A stretch of DNA of 64,000 bases from Bradyrhizobium macuxiense (GTDB lineage Bacteria > Pseudomonadota > Alphaproteobacteria > Rhizobiales > Xanthobacteraceae), in the NCBI RefSeq assembly GCF_007993935.1, contig NZ_VITY01000004.1:516766-580765 (forward strand), read 5' to 3'. Below, one piece after another: positions 44,386 to 52,206 of the stretch. Made by a program: the position numbers and the translations under genes. Position 1 is the first letter of the stretch. The number at the start of each line of letters is the position of its first letter. Under the pieces are notes generated by a model. That model searched no databases, was not told the DNA's origin, and worked only from the letters and a program-made list of their open reading frames with translations.

Positions 44386-44456
44386 GGGGAGTTTGCGGCG
44401 GCCGATGGCGATTTGAGATCGGTTATATTGGCTCGGCTCTCGTCAACCTAGCCGGT

Positions 44457-44619
44457 GTCGTCCCTGCGAAAGCAGGGACCCATAGCCACCGGCTTGAGTT
44501 GCCTGACGACGGTCGGCGTTTCGCTGATCGCTCTGGAGCGAGCTGCAGCCTCGCTTGTCTGACAGCAGTGCCCCAAACCTCTGCCTGTGGTTATGGGTCC
44601 CTGCGTTCGCAGGGACGAC
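44457..44619 (+). repeat. REPIN-like palindromic element E5 (no gene)
   Basis: This 163-bp element has the same left end as E4 (GTCGTCCCTGCGAAAGCAGG, CCATAGCCACCGG) and the same right end. Inside, CTTGTCTGACAGCAGTGCCC resembles the end of the GIY-YIG gene and following bases in E4 (CTCGTCTGACTGGTGTGCCA), as expected if E5 arose from a gene-bearing copy by internal deletion. Bases 44386-44456 and 44620-44731 hold no gene. Confidence 0.8.
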
Positions 44620-44731
44620 ACCGAGTGTGTGGTTCGCGCGCAGCCCTGTCATGCACCGGCTCGGTTGACCGCGTCGGCTGCAATCGGCACGCTGCAGGCG
44701 TACTCCCGCCCGGCACATTTCCTTATCCCGC

Positions 44732-45631
44732 ATGCTCACCATCGCCTCGCTCTGGATTCCCTTCACCATCGTCGCTGCGTTCGGGCAGGTGGCGCGCAAT
44801 GCGATGCAGCGGCAGCTGACCGGGCCGCTCGGGACCTGGGGCGCGACCAATATCCGCTTCTTGTTCGGCCTGCCGTTTTCGGTGGTGTTCTTCCTGCTCG
44901 CGATCCTCGTGACCGGCGACCCTGTGCCGTGGCCGATGGCGTCGTTCTGGCCGTGGCTGCTGTCCGGCGCGCTGAGCCAGATCGTCGGCACCGGCTTCAT
45001 GCTGCTGGCGATGAACGACCGCTCCTTCGTGGTGACCACGGCCTATATGAAGACCGAGGCGATCCAGACCGCGATCTTCGGCTTCCTCTTCCTCGGCGAT
45101 CATCTGACGTCCGCCAAGGTCATCGCGATCGTGATCGCGACCGTCGGCGTCGTGATCACCGCGCTCAGGCCCGGCGGGCAAAAGAGCTTTGCCGATCTGC
45201 GCCCGACCGTGCTCGGCCTCGGCGCCGCCGCGGTGTTTGCGATCTCCGCGGTGAGCTTTCGCGGCGCCATCATCGCGGTGCCCGATGTCTCGTTCGTGAC
45301 GGCGGCCTCCTACACGCTGATGTGGAGCCTCCTCGTCCAGACGCTGATCCTGTCGGTGTATCTCTTGCTGCGCGCGCCCGACGTGCTGCGGAAGATCCTC
45401 GGCCTGTGGCGGCCCTCGATGTTCGCGGGCTTCATGGGCGCGTTCTCCTCGCAATTCTGGTTCCTGGCGTTCGCGCTCACCGCGGCTGCCAATGTGCGCA
45501 CGCTGGCGCTGATCGAGGTCCTGTTCGCGCAGGGCGTGGCGTATTTCTCGCTGAAGCAGCCGTTCTCGCTGCGCGAACTGACGGGCATCGTGCTGATCGT
45601 GATCGGCGTCGCGCTGCTGATTGCCGCGTAG
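44732..45631 (+). CDS. EamA/DMT-superfamily permease
   Basis: This protein has 299 residues and ten predicted membrane helices in two EamA halves. Marks include ATNIRFLFGLPFSVVFFLLA, GFMLLAMNDRSFVVTTAYMK and the C-terminal half LIEVLFAQGVAYFSLKQP. It is an inner-membrane exporter of the drug/metabolite group with unknown substrate. The start ATG gives the first helix (LTIASLWIPFTIVAAFGQVA) at once. It converges on a second EamA gene with a palindrome between, and the two are not close copies. Confidence 0.85.
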   Translation: MLTIASLWIPFTIVAAFGQVARNAMQRQLTGPLGTWGATNIRFLFGLPFSVVFFLLAILVTGDPVPWPMASFWPWLLSGALSQIVGTGFMLLAMNDRSFVVTTAYMKTEAIQTAIFGFLFLGDHLTSAKVIAIVIATVGVVITALRPGGQKSFADLRPTVLGLGAAAVFAISAVSFRGAIIAVPDVSFVTAASYTLMWSLLVQTLILSVYLLLRAPDVLRKILGLWRPSMFAGFMGAFSSQFWFLAFALTAAANVRTLALIEVLFAQGVAYFSLKQPFSLRELTGIVLIVIGVALLIAA

Positions 45632-45641
45632 ACTCTTGTTT

Positions 45642-45690
45642 GACGCGTTTTCTTCACGCGAACCGGTGCCCACTTCGCTTGAAAACGCTT
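45642..45690. repeat. GCGTTTTC palindromic repeat, copy 2 (inverted)
   Basis: GACGCGTTTTCTTCACGCGA, ACCGGTGCCCACTTCGC and GAAAACGC form the reverse complement of the repeat at 36998, with a few substitutions. It spans the gap between two converging EamA genes and touches the stop codon of the leftward one. Confidence 0.85.
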
Positions 45691-46130
45691 TAGCCTTTCA
45701 CAGCAATCAGCACGGCTCCCGCCGAGATCAGCGCGATCCCGACCCAGCCATAGGCCGAGGGGCGTTCGCCGAGGAAGACGGCGCCGAACAGCGCCACCAG
45801 CACCACGCTGAGCTTGTCGATCGGCGCGACCAGCGTGGCGGGTCCGAGCTTGAGTGCGCGGAAATAGCAGATCCACGACGCGCCGGTGCCGAGCCCGGAT
45901 AGCAGCAGGAACAGCCAGCTCCTCGCCGAGATCGGTCCGGACTGGGTGAACTGCCCGGTTGCAAACAGGATCGCCGAGAGCGTGATCAGCACGACCACGG
46001 TGCGGATCAGGGTGGCGAGATCGGAGTTGATGCCCTCGACCCCGACCTTGGCGAAGATCGCGGTCAGGGCGGCGAAAACGGCGGAAAGAAACGCCCAGAC
46101 CTGCCAGGAAGAAAATGTCTCGGGGGTCAT
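45690..46130 (-). CDS. half-size EamA-domain membrane protein
   Basis: This protein has 146 residues from ATG 46130 (MTPETFSSWQVWAFLSAVFA); an extension to 46199 would run into a palindromic repeat. It has a single EamA domain with five helices, including LTAIFAKVGVEGINSDLATL, GTGASWICYFRALKLGPATL and DKLSVVLVALFGAVFLGERP. Half-size EamA proteins of this kind form dimers to make a full transporter. The substrate is unknown. The ribosome site is weak. It is located in the inner membrane. Confidence 0.85.
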   Translation of the reverse strand: MTPETFSSWQVWAFLSAVFAALTAIFAKVGVEGINSDLATLIRTVVVLITLSAILFATGQFTQSGPISARSWLFLLLSGLGTGASWICYFRALKLGPATLVAPIDKLSVVLVALFGAVFLGERPSAYGWVGIALISAGAVLIAVKG

Positions 46131-46160
46131 CTGGGACGCTCGGCCGGTTTGGCCCCACCC

Positions 46161-46277
46161 GTCATTGCGAGCGAAGCGAAGCAATCCATCGCGCAACAAG
46201 TCCGAAGCTGGATTGCTTCGTCGCGGAATTTATCATCGGGCCCGCCAGAGCGGGACCCGTTGGCTCCTCGCAATGAC
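46161..46277. repeat. GTCATTGCGAG palindromic repeat
   Basis: The outer arms GTCATTGCGAG and CTCGCAATGAC flank inner arms AAGCAATCCA and TGGATTGCTT plus CGGGCCCGCC/GGCGGGACCCG-like sequence. A shorter, cleaner copy is at 52112-52199. It lies between two leftward genes. Confidence 0.8.
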
Positions 46278-46296
46278 GAGGATGGAGGCGGTTCGC

Positions 46297-46767
46297 CTAG
46301 TTCCGATCTTCCGGCAGCGTCGGCAGCGGCGAGACCTCGACGCCCTCGTCGATCAGCGCGCGCGCTTCCTCGGGCGAGGCTTCGCCATAGATCGGCCGAT
46401 GCTCGATATCGCCGTAATGCATCTTGCGCGCCTCGTTGGGGAAGCGGTCGCCGACATTGTCGGCGTTCTTGACGATGTGGTCGCGCAGTTCCTTCAGCTT
46501 GCTGCGCAACTCGCGCTCCTGCGCCATCATCAGCGATGTCGATTCGCTGGGCGTCGTTTCGACGGGCATCGCCGGCGCCGGCTGGGCCGGTTCGCGGCCC
46601 TTCTTGCTGACAACCCGCGGCGCCATGATGGCGCGCTCGACCTTGTCAGAGCCGCAGGACGGGCAATTGATCAGGTGACGCCGCTCCTGCGATTCGTAGG
46701 CCGAGGAACTCTGGAACCAGCTCTCGAACTGATGACCTTGCTCGCAGCGCAGCGTGTAGCGGATCAT
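46297..46767 (-). CDS. DUF1178 family protein (zinc-ribbon-like N-terminus)
   Basis: This protein has 156 residues. The N-terminus MIRYTLRCEQGHQFESWFQS with CPSCGSDKV makes a small zinc ribbon (Cys8-type positions, then CxxC). The C-terminal part DNVGDRFPNEARKMHYGDIE and PIYGEASPEEARALIDEGV is the DUF1178 hallmark. The function is not established. It overlaps the nitrilase gene by 4 bases (ATGA), so it is coupled to it. The operon comF-grxC-nitrilase-DUF1178 is conserved in alphaproteobacteria. It is cytoplasmic. Confidence 0.93.
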   Translation of the reverse strand: MIRYTLRCEQGHQFESWFQSSSAYESQERRHLINCPSCGSDKVERAIMAPRVVSKKGREPAQPAPAMPVETTPSESTSLMMAQERELRSKLKELRDHIVKNADNVGDRFPNEARKMHYGDIEHRPIYGEASPEEARALIDEGVEVSPLPTLPEDRN

Positions 46768-47642
46768 GCCGAACCCCGGACGAGGTGCAGATGTTCCGGG
46801 CCGGCCTTGGGGTCGGCGATGCCGAAACGCCTGCCATGCTGCAGCGAGGGAATGGTCTTGCGCGCGGTCTCGACCTTGGCGGGATCGATCTCGGCGAGGA
46901 ACACGCCGGGCTCGACGCCGCCCTCGGCAAGGACCTCGCCCCAGGGGTCGATGATCAGCGAATGGCCGAAGGTCTCGCGCTTGTTCTCATGCAGGCCGGC
47001 CTGCGCCGCTGCGAACACGAAGCAGCCGGTCTCGATGGCGCGGGCGCGCAGCAGCGTGTGCCAATGCGCTTCGCCGGTCTTGCGGGTGAAGGCCGAGGGC
47101 ACGGTGAGGAACGACGCCCCGGCCTCGGCCAACGCACGATACAGCGCCGGGAAGCGCACGTCGTAGCAGATCGTGAGGCCAATCCGGCCCCAGGGCAGGT
47201 CGGAGATCACGGCGGTCTCGCCGGGCTGGTAATTGGCCGATTCGCGGTAGCTCTCGCCGCCCGGCAGATCGATGTCGAACATGTGGATCTTGTCGTAGCT
47301 CGCGAGCACATTGCCCTCGGGCCCGATCAGGAACGAACGGTTGACCGCCTTCTCCGGCGAGTAGCGCAGCGCCAGCGAGCCGATATGCAGATGAATCTTC
47401 AGCTCGGCGGCGAGCGCGCGATACGCCTGCAGCGACTTGTCGTCCTCTTCGCTCGCCAAGTGCTCGAACAGCGCCTTGCGGTTCAGCTGCATCATGTTGC
47501 TGACCTCAGGCGTCAGCACATATTTGGCGCCCTGCGCCGCCGCCTCGCGGATCAGCCGCGTGCCCTGTTCGAGACTGGGCTCCGGCAGCAATCCGGTGCG
47601 CATCTGCACCATCGCAGCGGTGAAAATGTTGTCCGTGCCCAT
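46764..47642 (-). CDS. nitrilase-superfamily amidohydrolase (Nit2/omega-amidase-like)
   Basis: This protein has 292 residues. The catalytic Glu-Lys-Cys triad is visible as E46 (LTPEVSN), K118 (YDKIHMFD) and C159 (LTICYDVRFP). The layout and the conserved HMFDIDLPGGESYRES resemble the Nit1/Nit2 branch, which includes deaminated-glutathione amidase and omega-amidase. With grxC in the same operon, repair of deaminated glutathione is a reasonable guess. It is cytoplasmic. The start overlaps the grxC stop by one base (TGATG). Confidence 0.92.
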   Translation of the reverse strand: MGTDNIFTAAMVQMRTGLLPEPSLEQGTRLIREAAAQGAKYVLTPEVSNMMQLNRKALFEHLASEEDDKSLQAYRALAAELKIHLHIGSLALRYSPEKAVNRSFLIGPEGNVLASYDKIHMFDIDLPGGESYRESANYQPGETAVISDLPWGRIGLTICYDVRFPALYRALAEAGASFLTVPSAFTRKTGEAHWHTLLRARAIETGCFVFAAAQAGLHENKRETFGHSLIIDPWGEVLAEGGVEPGVFLAEIDPAKVETARKTIPSLQHGRRFGIADPKAGPEHLHLVRGSA

Positions 47643-47914
47643 CAGGCGCCGCCTCCATTGCTGAGTAGGCCGTCGAGCTTGCCCTCGCGGTCGAGCGCGT
47701 AGAGCTCGTCGCAGCCGCCGACATGGGTCTTGCCGATGAAGATCTGCGGGAAGGTCGACCCGGCGCCGGCGCGGTCATACATCTCGTCGCGATAGGCCGG
47801 GTCGCTGGCAACGTTCAATTCGGTGAACGCGGCGTTCTTGCGCGTCAAAAGCGATTTGGCCGCGGTGCAATAACCGCAGCCCGGGCGGGTGTAGATTTCA
47901 ATGGCAGCGGTCAT
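47642..47914 (-). CDS. grxC: glutaredoxin 3
   Basis: This protein has 90 residues. The active site CGYC is at residues 13-16 (TRPGCGYCTAAKSLL), followed by STFPQIFIGKTHVGGCDEL, the cis-Pro and glutathione-binding region of GrxC. It reduces disulfides and glutathione mixed disulfides in the cytoplasm. It is 29 bases after comF and overlaps the nitrilase gene by one base. The length is typical. Confidence 0.96.
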   Translation of the reverse strand: MTAAIEIYTRPGCGYCTAAKSLLTRKNAAFTELNVASDPAYRDEMYDRAGAGSTFPQIFIGKTHVGGCDELYALDREGKLDGLLSNGGGA

Positions 47915-47943
47915 GGTGCGCTCGGTTGAACTTGAATGACGGA

Positions 47944-48753
47944 TTATATGGGAGCGCGGTGGGTATCGACAACCCGGGCAAACACCAGCACGTCGACCTG
48001 CGCGGCTTTGGCGCGCAACAACGCCCGCGCGCAGGCATCGACTGTCGCGCCCGAGGTCAGGACGTCGTCGACCAGGACCACACGGCGGCCCCGGATGTCA
48101 GCCTTGCGTTCATCGGCGACCCCGAATGCGCCCTGCACATTGCTGGCGCGGTCCTTGCGCGACAGCCCGATCTGTTGCTCGGTGGCGCGGGTGCGCCGCA
48201 GCGCCTCGGAGACCATTTTGACGCCGCTCTGGCGCGCGATCACCTTGGCGAGCGCCCCGGACTGGTTGTAGCGCCGGCTCCAGCCGCGCCGCCAATGCAG
48301 GGGAACCGGCACCAGCATGTCGGCGTCCTGTAGCAATTCCTTCCCCGCGCGCGCCATCCAGCGGCCCATTGTCGGCGCCAGATCGGTGCGATCCTGGTAT
48401 TTCAATGCGTGCACCAAGGTGCGCGCGACGTCGTCATAGCGCACCGCGGCGCGGGCCCTGCTGTAGGCCGGCGGATTGGCGATCGCCTCCATCGACAGCA
48501 ATTCGGGGCCGGGATCGTAGACAAAGGGAATGCCGAGCCGCGGGCAGAACGGCGCCGCGATGAACGACAATTTGGCCCAGCAGGCCGCGCAGACGCCCTC
48601 GCCATGGACCGGCTCGCGGCAGGACACGCACAGCGTCGGCAGCGCGATGTCGAGCAGGAGCCGCGCTGTCTGCAGCCAAACGCCCCCGACCGCGCCAAGC
48701 GCGCGCTGAACATGTCCGGTAATAGAGCGTGTCGGTGATGCCTCGGCGTCCAT
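47944..48753 (-). CDS. comF: ComF-family phosphoribosyltransferase-like protein
   Basis: This protein has 269 residues. A zinc-binding N-terminus (TLCVSCREPVHGEGVCAACW and FCPRLGIPF) precedes a phosphoribosyltransferase domain with HALKYQDRTDLAP, PVPLHWRRGWSRRYNQSGAL and the PRPP motif VVLVDDVLTSGATVDAC. ComF/GntX proteins are needed for natural DNA uptake in some species, although their biochemical role is unclear. It is the first gene of the operon with grxC, and is divergent from the methyltransferase gene. Confidence 0.93.
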   Translation of the reverse strand: MDAEASPTRSITGHVQRALGAVGGVWLQTARLLLDIALPTLCVSCREPVHGEGVCAACWAKLSFIAAPFCPRLGIPFVYDPGPELLSMEAIANPPAYSRARAAVRYDDVARTLVHALKYQDRTDLAPTMGRWMARAGKELLQDADMLVPVPLHWRRGWSRRYNQSGALAKVIARQSGVKMVSEALRRTRATEQQIGLSRKDRASNVQGAFGVADERKADIRGRRVVLVDDVLTSGATVDACARALLRAKAAQVDVLVFARVVDTHRAPI

Positions 48754-48831
48754 GGCGGGCGAGGCTAGCGTTTGAGCAACGCGGGCTCAAGGCGCATTGC
48801 CTGCGGCGGCGGTCCGGCGTAACCAGCGCGG

Positions 48832-49674
48832 ATGGCAACGACCCCGGCCACGGCCCCCATTCTGTTCGATCGCGTCTTGCTCGGCGCGCGGCTGGCGCGT
48901 GCGCAGGCCGCGGGGGCGGCGACGTTCCTGCTCGAGCGCGCCATGGAGGACATGGCGGACCGTTTGCAGGCGGTATCGCGCAGCTTTTCGGCGGCTGCCG
49001 ATGTCTGGACGCCGGGTGACGGTCTTGCAGACGCCCTGCGCGGGCGCGTCGCCACGGTCGATGCGATCGGCTTTGCCGAGGCGGAAGCGCTCGGTCTGCC
49101 GCCGGAGTCGCTCGATCTCGTTGTCTCCGCGCTGGCGTTCCAGTTCGTCAATGATCTGCCGGGCGTGCTGGCGCAGCTTCGCCGGGCGCTGAAGCCGGAC
49201 GGGCTGCTGCTTGCGGCGATGCTCGGCGGCGATACGCTGACTGAGCTGCGGCAGAGTTTTGCCGCGGCGGAAGCCGAGTGCGAGGGCGGGGTGTCGCCGC
49301 GCGTCGCGCCGTTCGCCGATCTGCGCGACATCGGCGCGCTGTTGCAGCGCGCCGGCTTCGCGCTGCCGGTCACCGACGTCGACCGCGTCGTGGTGCGCTA
49401 TTCAAACGCGTTCGCGCTGATGGCCGACCTCAGACGGATGGGTGCGACCAATGTGCTGCGCGAGCGCCGCCACGCCCCGACCCGCCGCGCCACCATGCTG
49501 CGCATGGCGCAAATCTACGGCGAGCGCTTCGCCGACCCCGACGGCCGCATCCGCGCCACCTTCGACATCGTCTGGCTCTCCGGCTGGGCGCCGCATGAAA
49601 GTCAGCCGAAGCCGTTGAAACCGGGTTCGGCGAAGGCGAGTTTGGAGGCCGCGGTGAAGCAGGCGAAGCGCTGA
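48832..49674 (+). CDS. SAM-dependent methyltransferase (BioC/NDUFAF5-like)
   Basis: This protein has 280 residues. The start FDRVLLGARLARA is the family mark of this group (FDR-x5-RR-type in NDUFAF5 relatives). The core is reduced: DLVVSALAFQFVNDLPGVLAQLRRALKPDGLLLAAMLGGDTL corresponds to motifs after the SAM site, and a clear glycine-rich motif I is not present. The region GVSPRVAPFADLRDIGALLQRAGFALPV and LMADLRRMGATNVL follows the NDUFAF5/BioC pattern. A role in respiratory complex assembly or methylation is possible but unproven. It is divergent from comF. Confidence 0.85.
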   Translation: MATTPATAPILFDRVLLGARLARAQAAGAATFLLERAMEDMADRLQAVSRSFSAAADVWTPGDGLADALRGRVATVDAIGFAEAEALGLPPESLDLVVSALAFQFVNDLPGVLAQLRRALKPDGLLLAAMLGGDTLTELRQSFAAAEAECEGGVSPRVAPFADLRDIGALLQRAGFALPVTDVDRVVVRYSNAFALMADLRRMGATNVLRERRHAPTRRATMLRMAQIYGERFADPDGRIRATFDIVWLSGWAPHESQPKPLKPGSAKASLEAAVKQAKR

Positions 49675-49700
49675 AGCATGAGGTGAGCACGCTGCTCAGG

Positions 49701-49865
49701 CTCCCTCCCCCCTTGCGGGGGAGGGTTGGGGAGAGGGGTAGCCCCGGGCGGGATACTAGTGTGATCATCGCTTTCGCAATTCTGCACCTGTCTTCAAGAT
49801 GCATGCTGAGAGAGCGCGCCGTGTGGCACCCCTCTCCCCAGCCCTCCCCCGCAAGGGGGAGGGAG
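49701..49865. repeat. CTCCCTCCCCC palindromic repeat
   Basis: The left half CTCCCTCCCCCCTTGCGGGG and GAGGGTTGGGGAGAGGGGT pair with CACCCCTCTCCCCAGCCCTC and CCCGCAAGGGGGAGGGAG, giving a 165-bp palindrome with about 85 unpaired bases in the middle. Each half is also a hairpin. It lies downstream of the methyltransferase gene. Confidence 0.85.
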
Positions 49866-49940
49866 CCCGTCCACCGTGTGTCCCTTACGGTCGATCGCAG
49901 TCGTCGATGCGATCCAACCTCTCTCACAGGGAGGGCGACG

Positions 49941-50065
49941 GTTGCTTGCACGATTTCGGAATAATGGAATTATGCCGGTGAGTTGCCCGACGTGTCAAGT
50001 CGCCGTGCCGGACACCGGCGGCTGCTTTGCATGGGGTTGTTTTCGATATTTTGGCAACGTGCCTG
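49941..50065. repeat. dispersed repeat R, copy 2
   Basis: This matches 30582-30712 over about 125 bases, including the identical 29-base block at 50026-50054. It lies just past the 3' end of leftward mutT. The frame differs between copies because of indels, so it is not a conserved coding sequence. The rest of the 416-base methyltransferase-mutT gap holds the palindrome at 49701 and no gene. Confidence 0.85.
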
Positions 50066-50090
50066 CCCCAGGTGGATGAGGCGACGAAGA

Positions 50091-50501
50091 TCACAGCAGC
50101 AAATCCATCAGGTGCGGCAGCAGCGGGATGTCCGCCGGCGGCATCGGGTAGTCGCGCAGTTTGTTCGGGCGGACCCAGGCGAGGTTCTGGCCCTCGCGTG
50201 CCACCACCATGCCCTCCCAGCGCCGGCAGATGTAGAGCGGCATCAAGAGATGGAAGGTCTCGTAGGCATGGCTGGCGAAGGTCAGCGGCGCGAGGCACGG
50301 CTCGCTCACGGTGATGCCGATCTCCTCGTGCAACTCGCGGATCAGGGTCTCTTCCGGCCGCTCGCCGGGCTCGATCTTGCCGCCGGGGAATTCCCACAGG
50401 CCCGCAAGCGCCTTGCCTTCGGGGCGCTGCGCCAGCAGCACGCGCTTGTCGGCATCGACCAGCGCGCAGGCGACGACGAGGGTCAGCTTGATGTCAGCCA
50501 T
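50091..50501 (-). CDS. mutT: 8-oxo-dGTP diphosphatase MutT (Nudix)
   Basis: This protein has 136 residues. The Nudix box spans residues 40-62 (GGKIEPGERPEETL, then REL-EE-GI in the correct spacing). LAGLWEFPGGK before it and LTFASHAYETFHLLMPLY after it are typical of MutT. It removes 8-oxo-dGTP and so prevents A:T to C:G mutations. ATG 50501 gives the usual N-terminus MADIKLTLVV. It is divergent from the Tad-like gene across 250 bases containing a palindromic repeat. Confidence 0.92.
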   Translation of the reverse strand: MADIKLTLVVACALVDADKRVLLAQRPEGKALAGLWEFPGGKIEPGERPEETLIRELHEEIGITVSEPCLAPLTFASHAYETFHLLMPLYICRRWEGMVVAREGQNLAWVRPNKLRDYPMPPADIPLLPHLMDLLL

Positions 50502-50523
50502 GCGGCCAGGATGTCCCTTCTGC

Positions 50524-50590
50524 AGCATGATCCGGACCCGGCGGGCCGCGTTAGCGCAAAGTGCGAAGCGGTTTTCCGTAAGATCATGCT
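50524..50590. repeat. AGCATGATCC palindromic repeat
   Basis: The arms AGCATGATC...GATCATGCT have the insert GGGCCGCGTTAGCGCAAAGT, nearly identical to the copy at 20090-20159. It lies between divergent genes, 22 bases upstream of the mutT start. Confidence 0.85.
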
Positions 50591-50751
50591 CAAACAATGA
50601 GTCAGCAAGCTTTCATTAACCAGCTCCGCGTCGACAGCCAAACGATTTGTCTTCGCGGGTCTTTTCTGCGCGCGCGATAATTCGGCCTTAATTCGCGATC
50701 GGCAGGGTGAAGGGGTTGATCGACCCATCATTTTCTTTGCCGACATAACCC

Positions 50752-52101
50752 ATGAGCACCTTGATCCGGACCATCAGCCGTTTTCGCCGCGATCGCTCCG
50801 GAAATATCGCAATGATCTTCGGCCTTGCCCTGCTGCCGCTGCTCATCGCGGTCGGATGCGCGGTCGACTATTCCCGTGCCAACCAGATCCGCAGCAAGCT
50901 GATATCGGCCGCCGATGCTGCGAGCGTCGGATCGATCGCCAAGGCCTCGCCCGGCTTCATCGCGGCCGGCGCCATGACCTCGGACGGCGAGATCTCGGCG
51001 GGAGAAGCCGATGCGAGGAAGATCTTCAACGGCAACATCTTCAACCAGAACGGCTTCACGCTGACCAGCGTCACGCCCACCATGACCAAGAGCGGCGGCA
51101 CCATCACCTCGACGGTGCAGTTCTCCGCGGACGTCCCGACCATGTTCCTCGGCGTGATGGGGCGGAGCAAGGTGAGCGTGTCCGGCACGTCGACCTCGAC
51201 CGCGAACATGCCGCTTTATATCGATTTCTATCTGCTGCTCGACAATTCGCCGTCGATGGGGGTCGGCGCCACGCCGACGGACGTCACCGCTCTGGTCAAC
51301 GCCACCACCGGCAACAGCTTCAAGCCGAACGACCAATGCGCCTTCGCCTGCCACGACTACAATGATCCCAACAACTACTACAATTTGGCGAAATCGCTTG
51401 GCGTGACGACGCGGATCGACGTGCTTCGCAGTGCGACCCAGCAATTGATGGATACTGCGGCGGCGACCCAGACCTATTCGAGTCAGTTCCGCATGGCGAT
51501 CTACGACTTCGGCGCGTCCTCGGCGACCTATGGCCTGCGAAGCCTGTTTTCGCTGTCGTCCAGCCTGTCGAGTGCAAAGTCGGCGGCGGGCAACATCGAC
51601 CTGATGGGCGTTTACGGCAACAACGATTCCTATACCGCGGACAAGGACAGCCAGTTCACCGCGATTTTTCCGCAGATCAACAACGCGATCGCAAACCCGG
51701 GTGCCGGCACGTCGTCGGCGCCGATGAAGTATCTGTTCTTCGTGTCCGACGGCGTCGCCGATGAACCCAATTCAAGCTGCCTGAAGCCGATCACCGGCAG
51801 CAATCGCTGCCAGTCGCCGATCAACCCGGCGCTCTGCACGGCAATCAAGAACCGCGGCATCAAGATCGCGGTGCTCTACACCACCTACCTGCAGCTGCCG
51901 ACCAACAACTGGTACATGACCTGGATCGATCCGTTCAATCAAGGTCCGTTCGGCCCGTCGCCGAACAGCCAGATCGCCCAGAACATGCAGGCCTGCGCCT
52001 CGCCGGGCTTCTATTTCGAGGTCAGTCCGACGCAGGGCATCGCGGACGCGATGAACGCTCTGTTCAAGAAGGCGGTCGCCGACGCGCGGATCTCGAGCTG
52101 A
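50752..52101 (+). CDS. Tad-type pilus-assembly protein with von Willebrand A domain (TadG-like)
   Basis: This protein has 449 residues. The N-terminal Tad-like segment (FRRDRSGNIAMIFGLALLPL LIAVGCAVDYSRA) is the pilin-like transmembrane helix of TadE/TadG proteins, ending in a region rich in Ala. A vWA domain follows with the metal-adhesion motif DNSPSMG (D-x-S-x-S), then FRMAIYDFGAS and YLFFVSDGVADE. It is probably anchored in the inner membrane with the vWA domain outside. No other tad genes are in the window, so it may be an orphan or an accessory to a distant cluster. The start ATG fits the hydrophobic helix position. Confidence 0.85.
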   Translation: MSTLIRTISRFRRDRSGNIAMIFGLALLPLLIAVGCAVDYSRANQIRSKLISAADAASVGSIAKASPGFIAAGAMTSDGEISAGEADARKIFNGNIFNQNGFTLTSVTPTMTKSGGTITSTVQFSADVPTMFLGVMGRSKVSVSGTSTSTANMPLYIDFYLLLDNSPSMGVGATPTDVTALVNATTGNSFKPNDQCAFACHDYNDPNNYYNLAKSLGVTTRIDVLRSATQQLMDTAAATQTYSSQFRMAIYDFGASSATYGLRSLFSLSSSLSSAKSAAGNIDLMGVYGNNDSYTADKDSQFTAIFPQINNAIANPGAGTSSAPMKYLFFVSDGVADEPNSSCLKPITGSNRCQSPINPALCTAIKNRGIKIAVLYTTYLQLPTNNWYMTWIDPFNQGPFGPSPNSQIAQNMQACASPGFYFEVSPTQGIADAMNALFKKAVADARISS

Positions 52102-52111
52102 CGCTCTAACA

Positions 52112-52199
52112 CCGTCATTGCGAGCGAAGCGAAGCAATCCATCTGTCCGCATGCTCGGACAGATGGATTGCTTCGTCGCTTCGCTCCTCGCAATGACGG
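52112..52199. terminator. palindrome between converging genes (GTCATTGCGAG family), likely terminator
   Basis: The arms CCGTCATTGCGAGCGAAGCG, AAGCAATCCATCTGTCCG and their complements make a nearly perfect 40-bp stem with a 4-base loop (GCATGC centre). It lies between the Tad-like gene and argJ, pointing toward each other, and is related to the repeat at 46161. Confidence 0.85.
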
Positions 52200-52206
52200 G
52201 AGTCTC

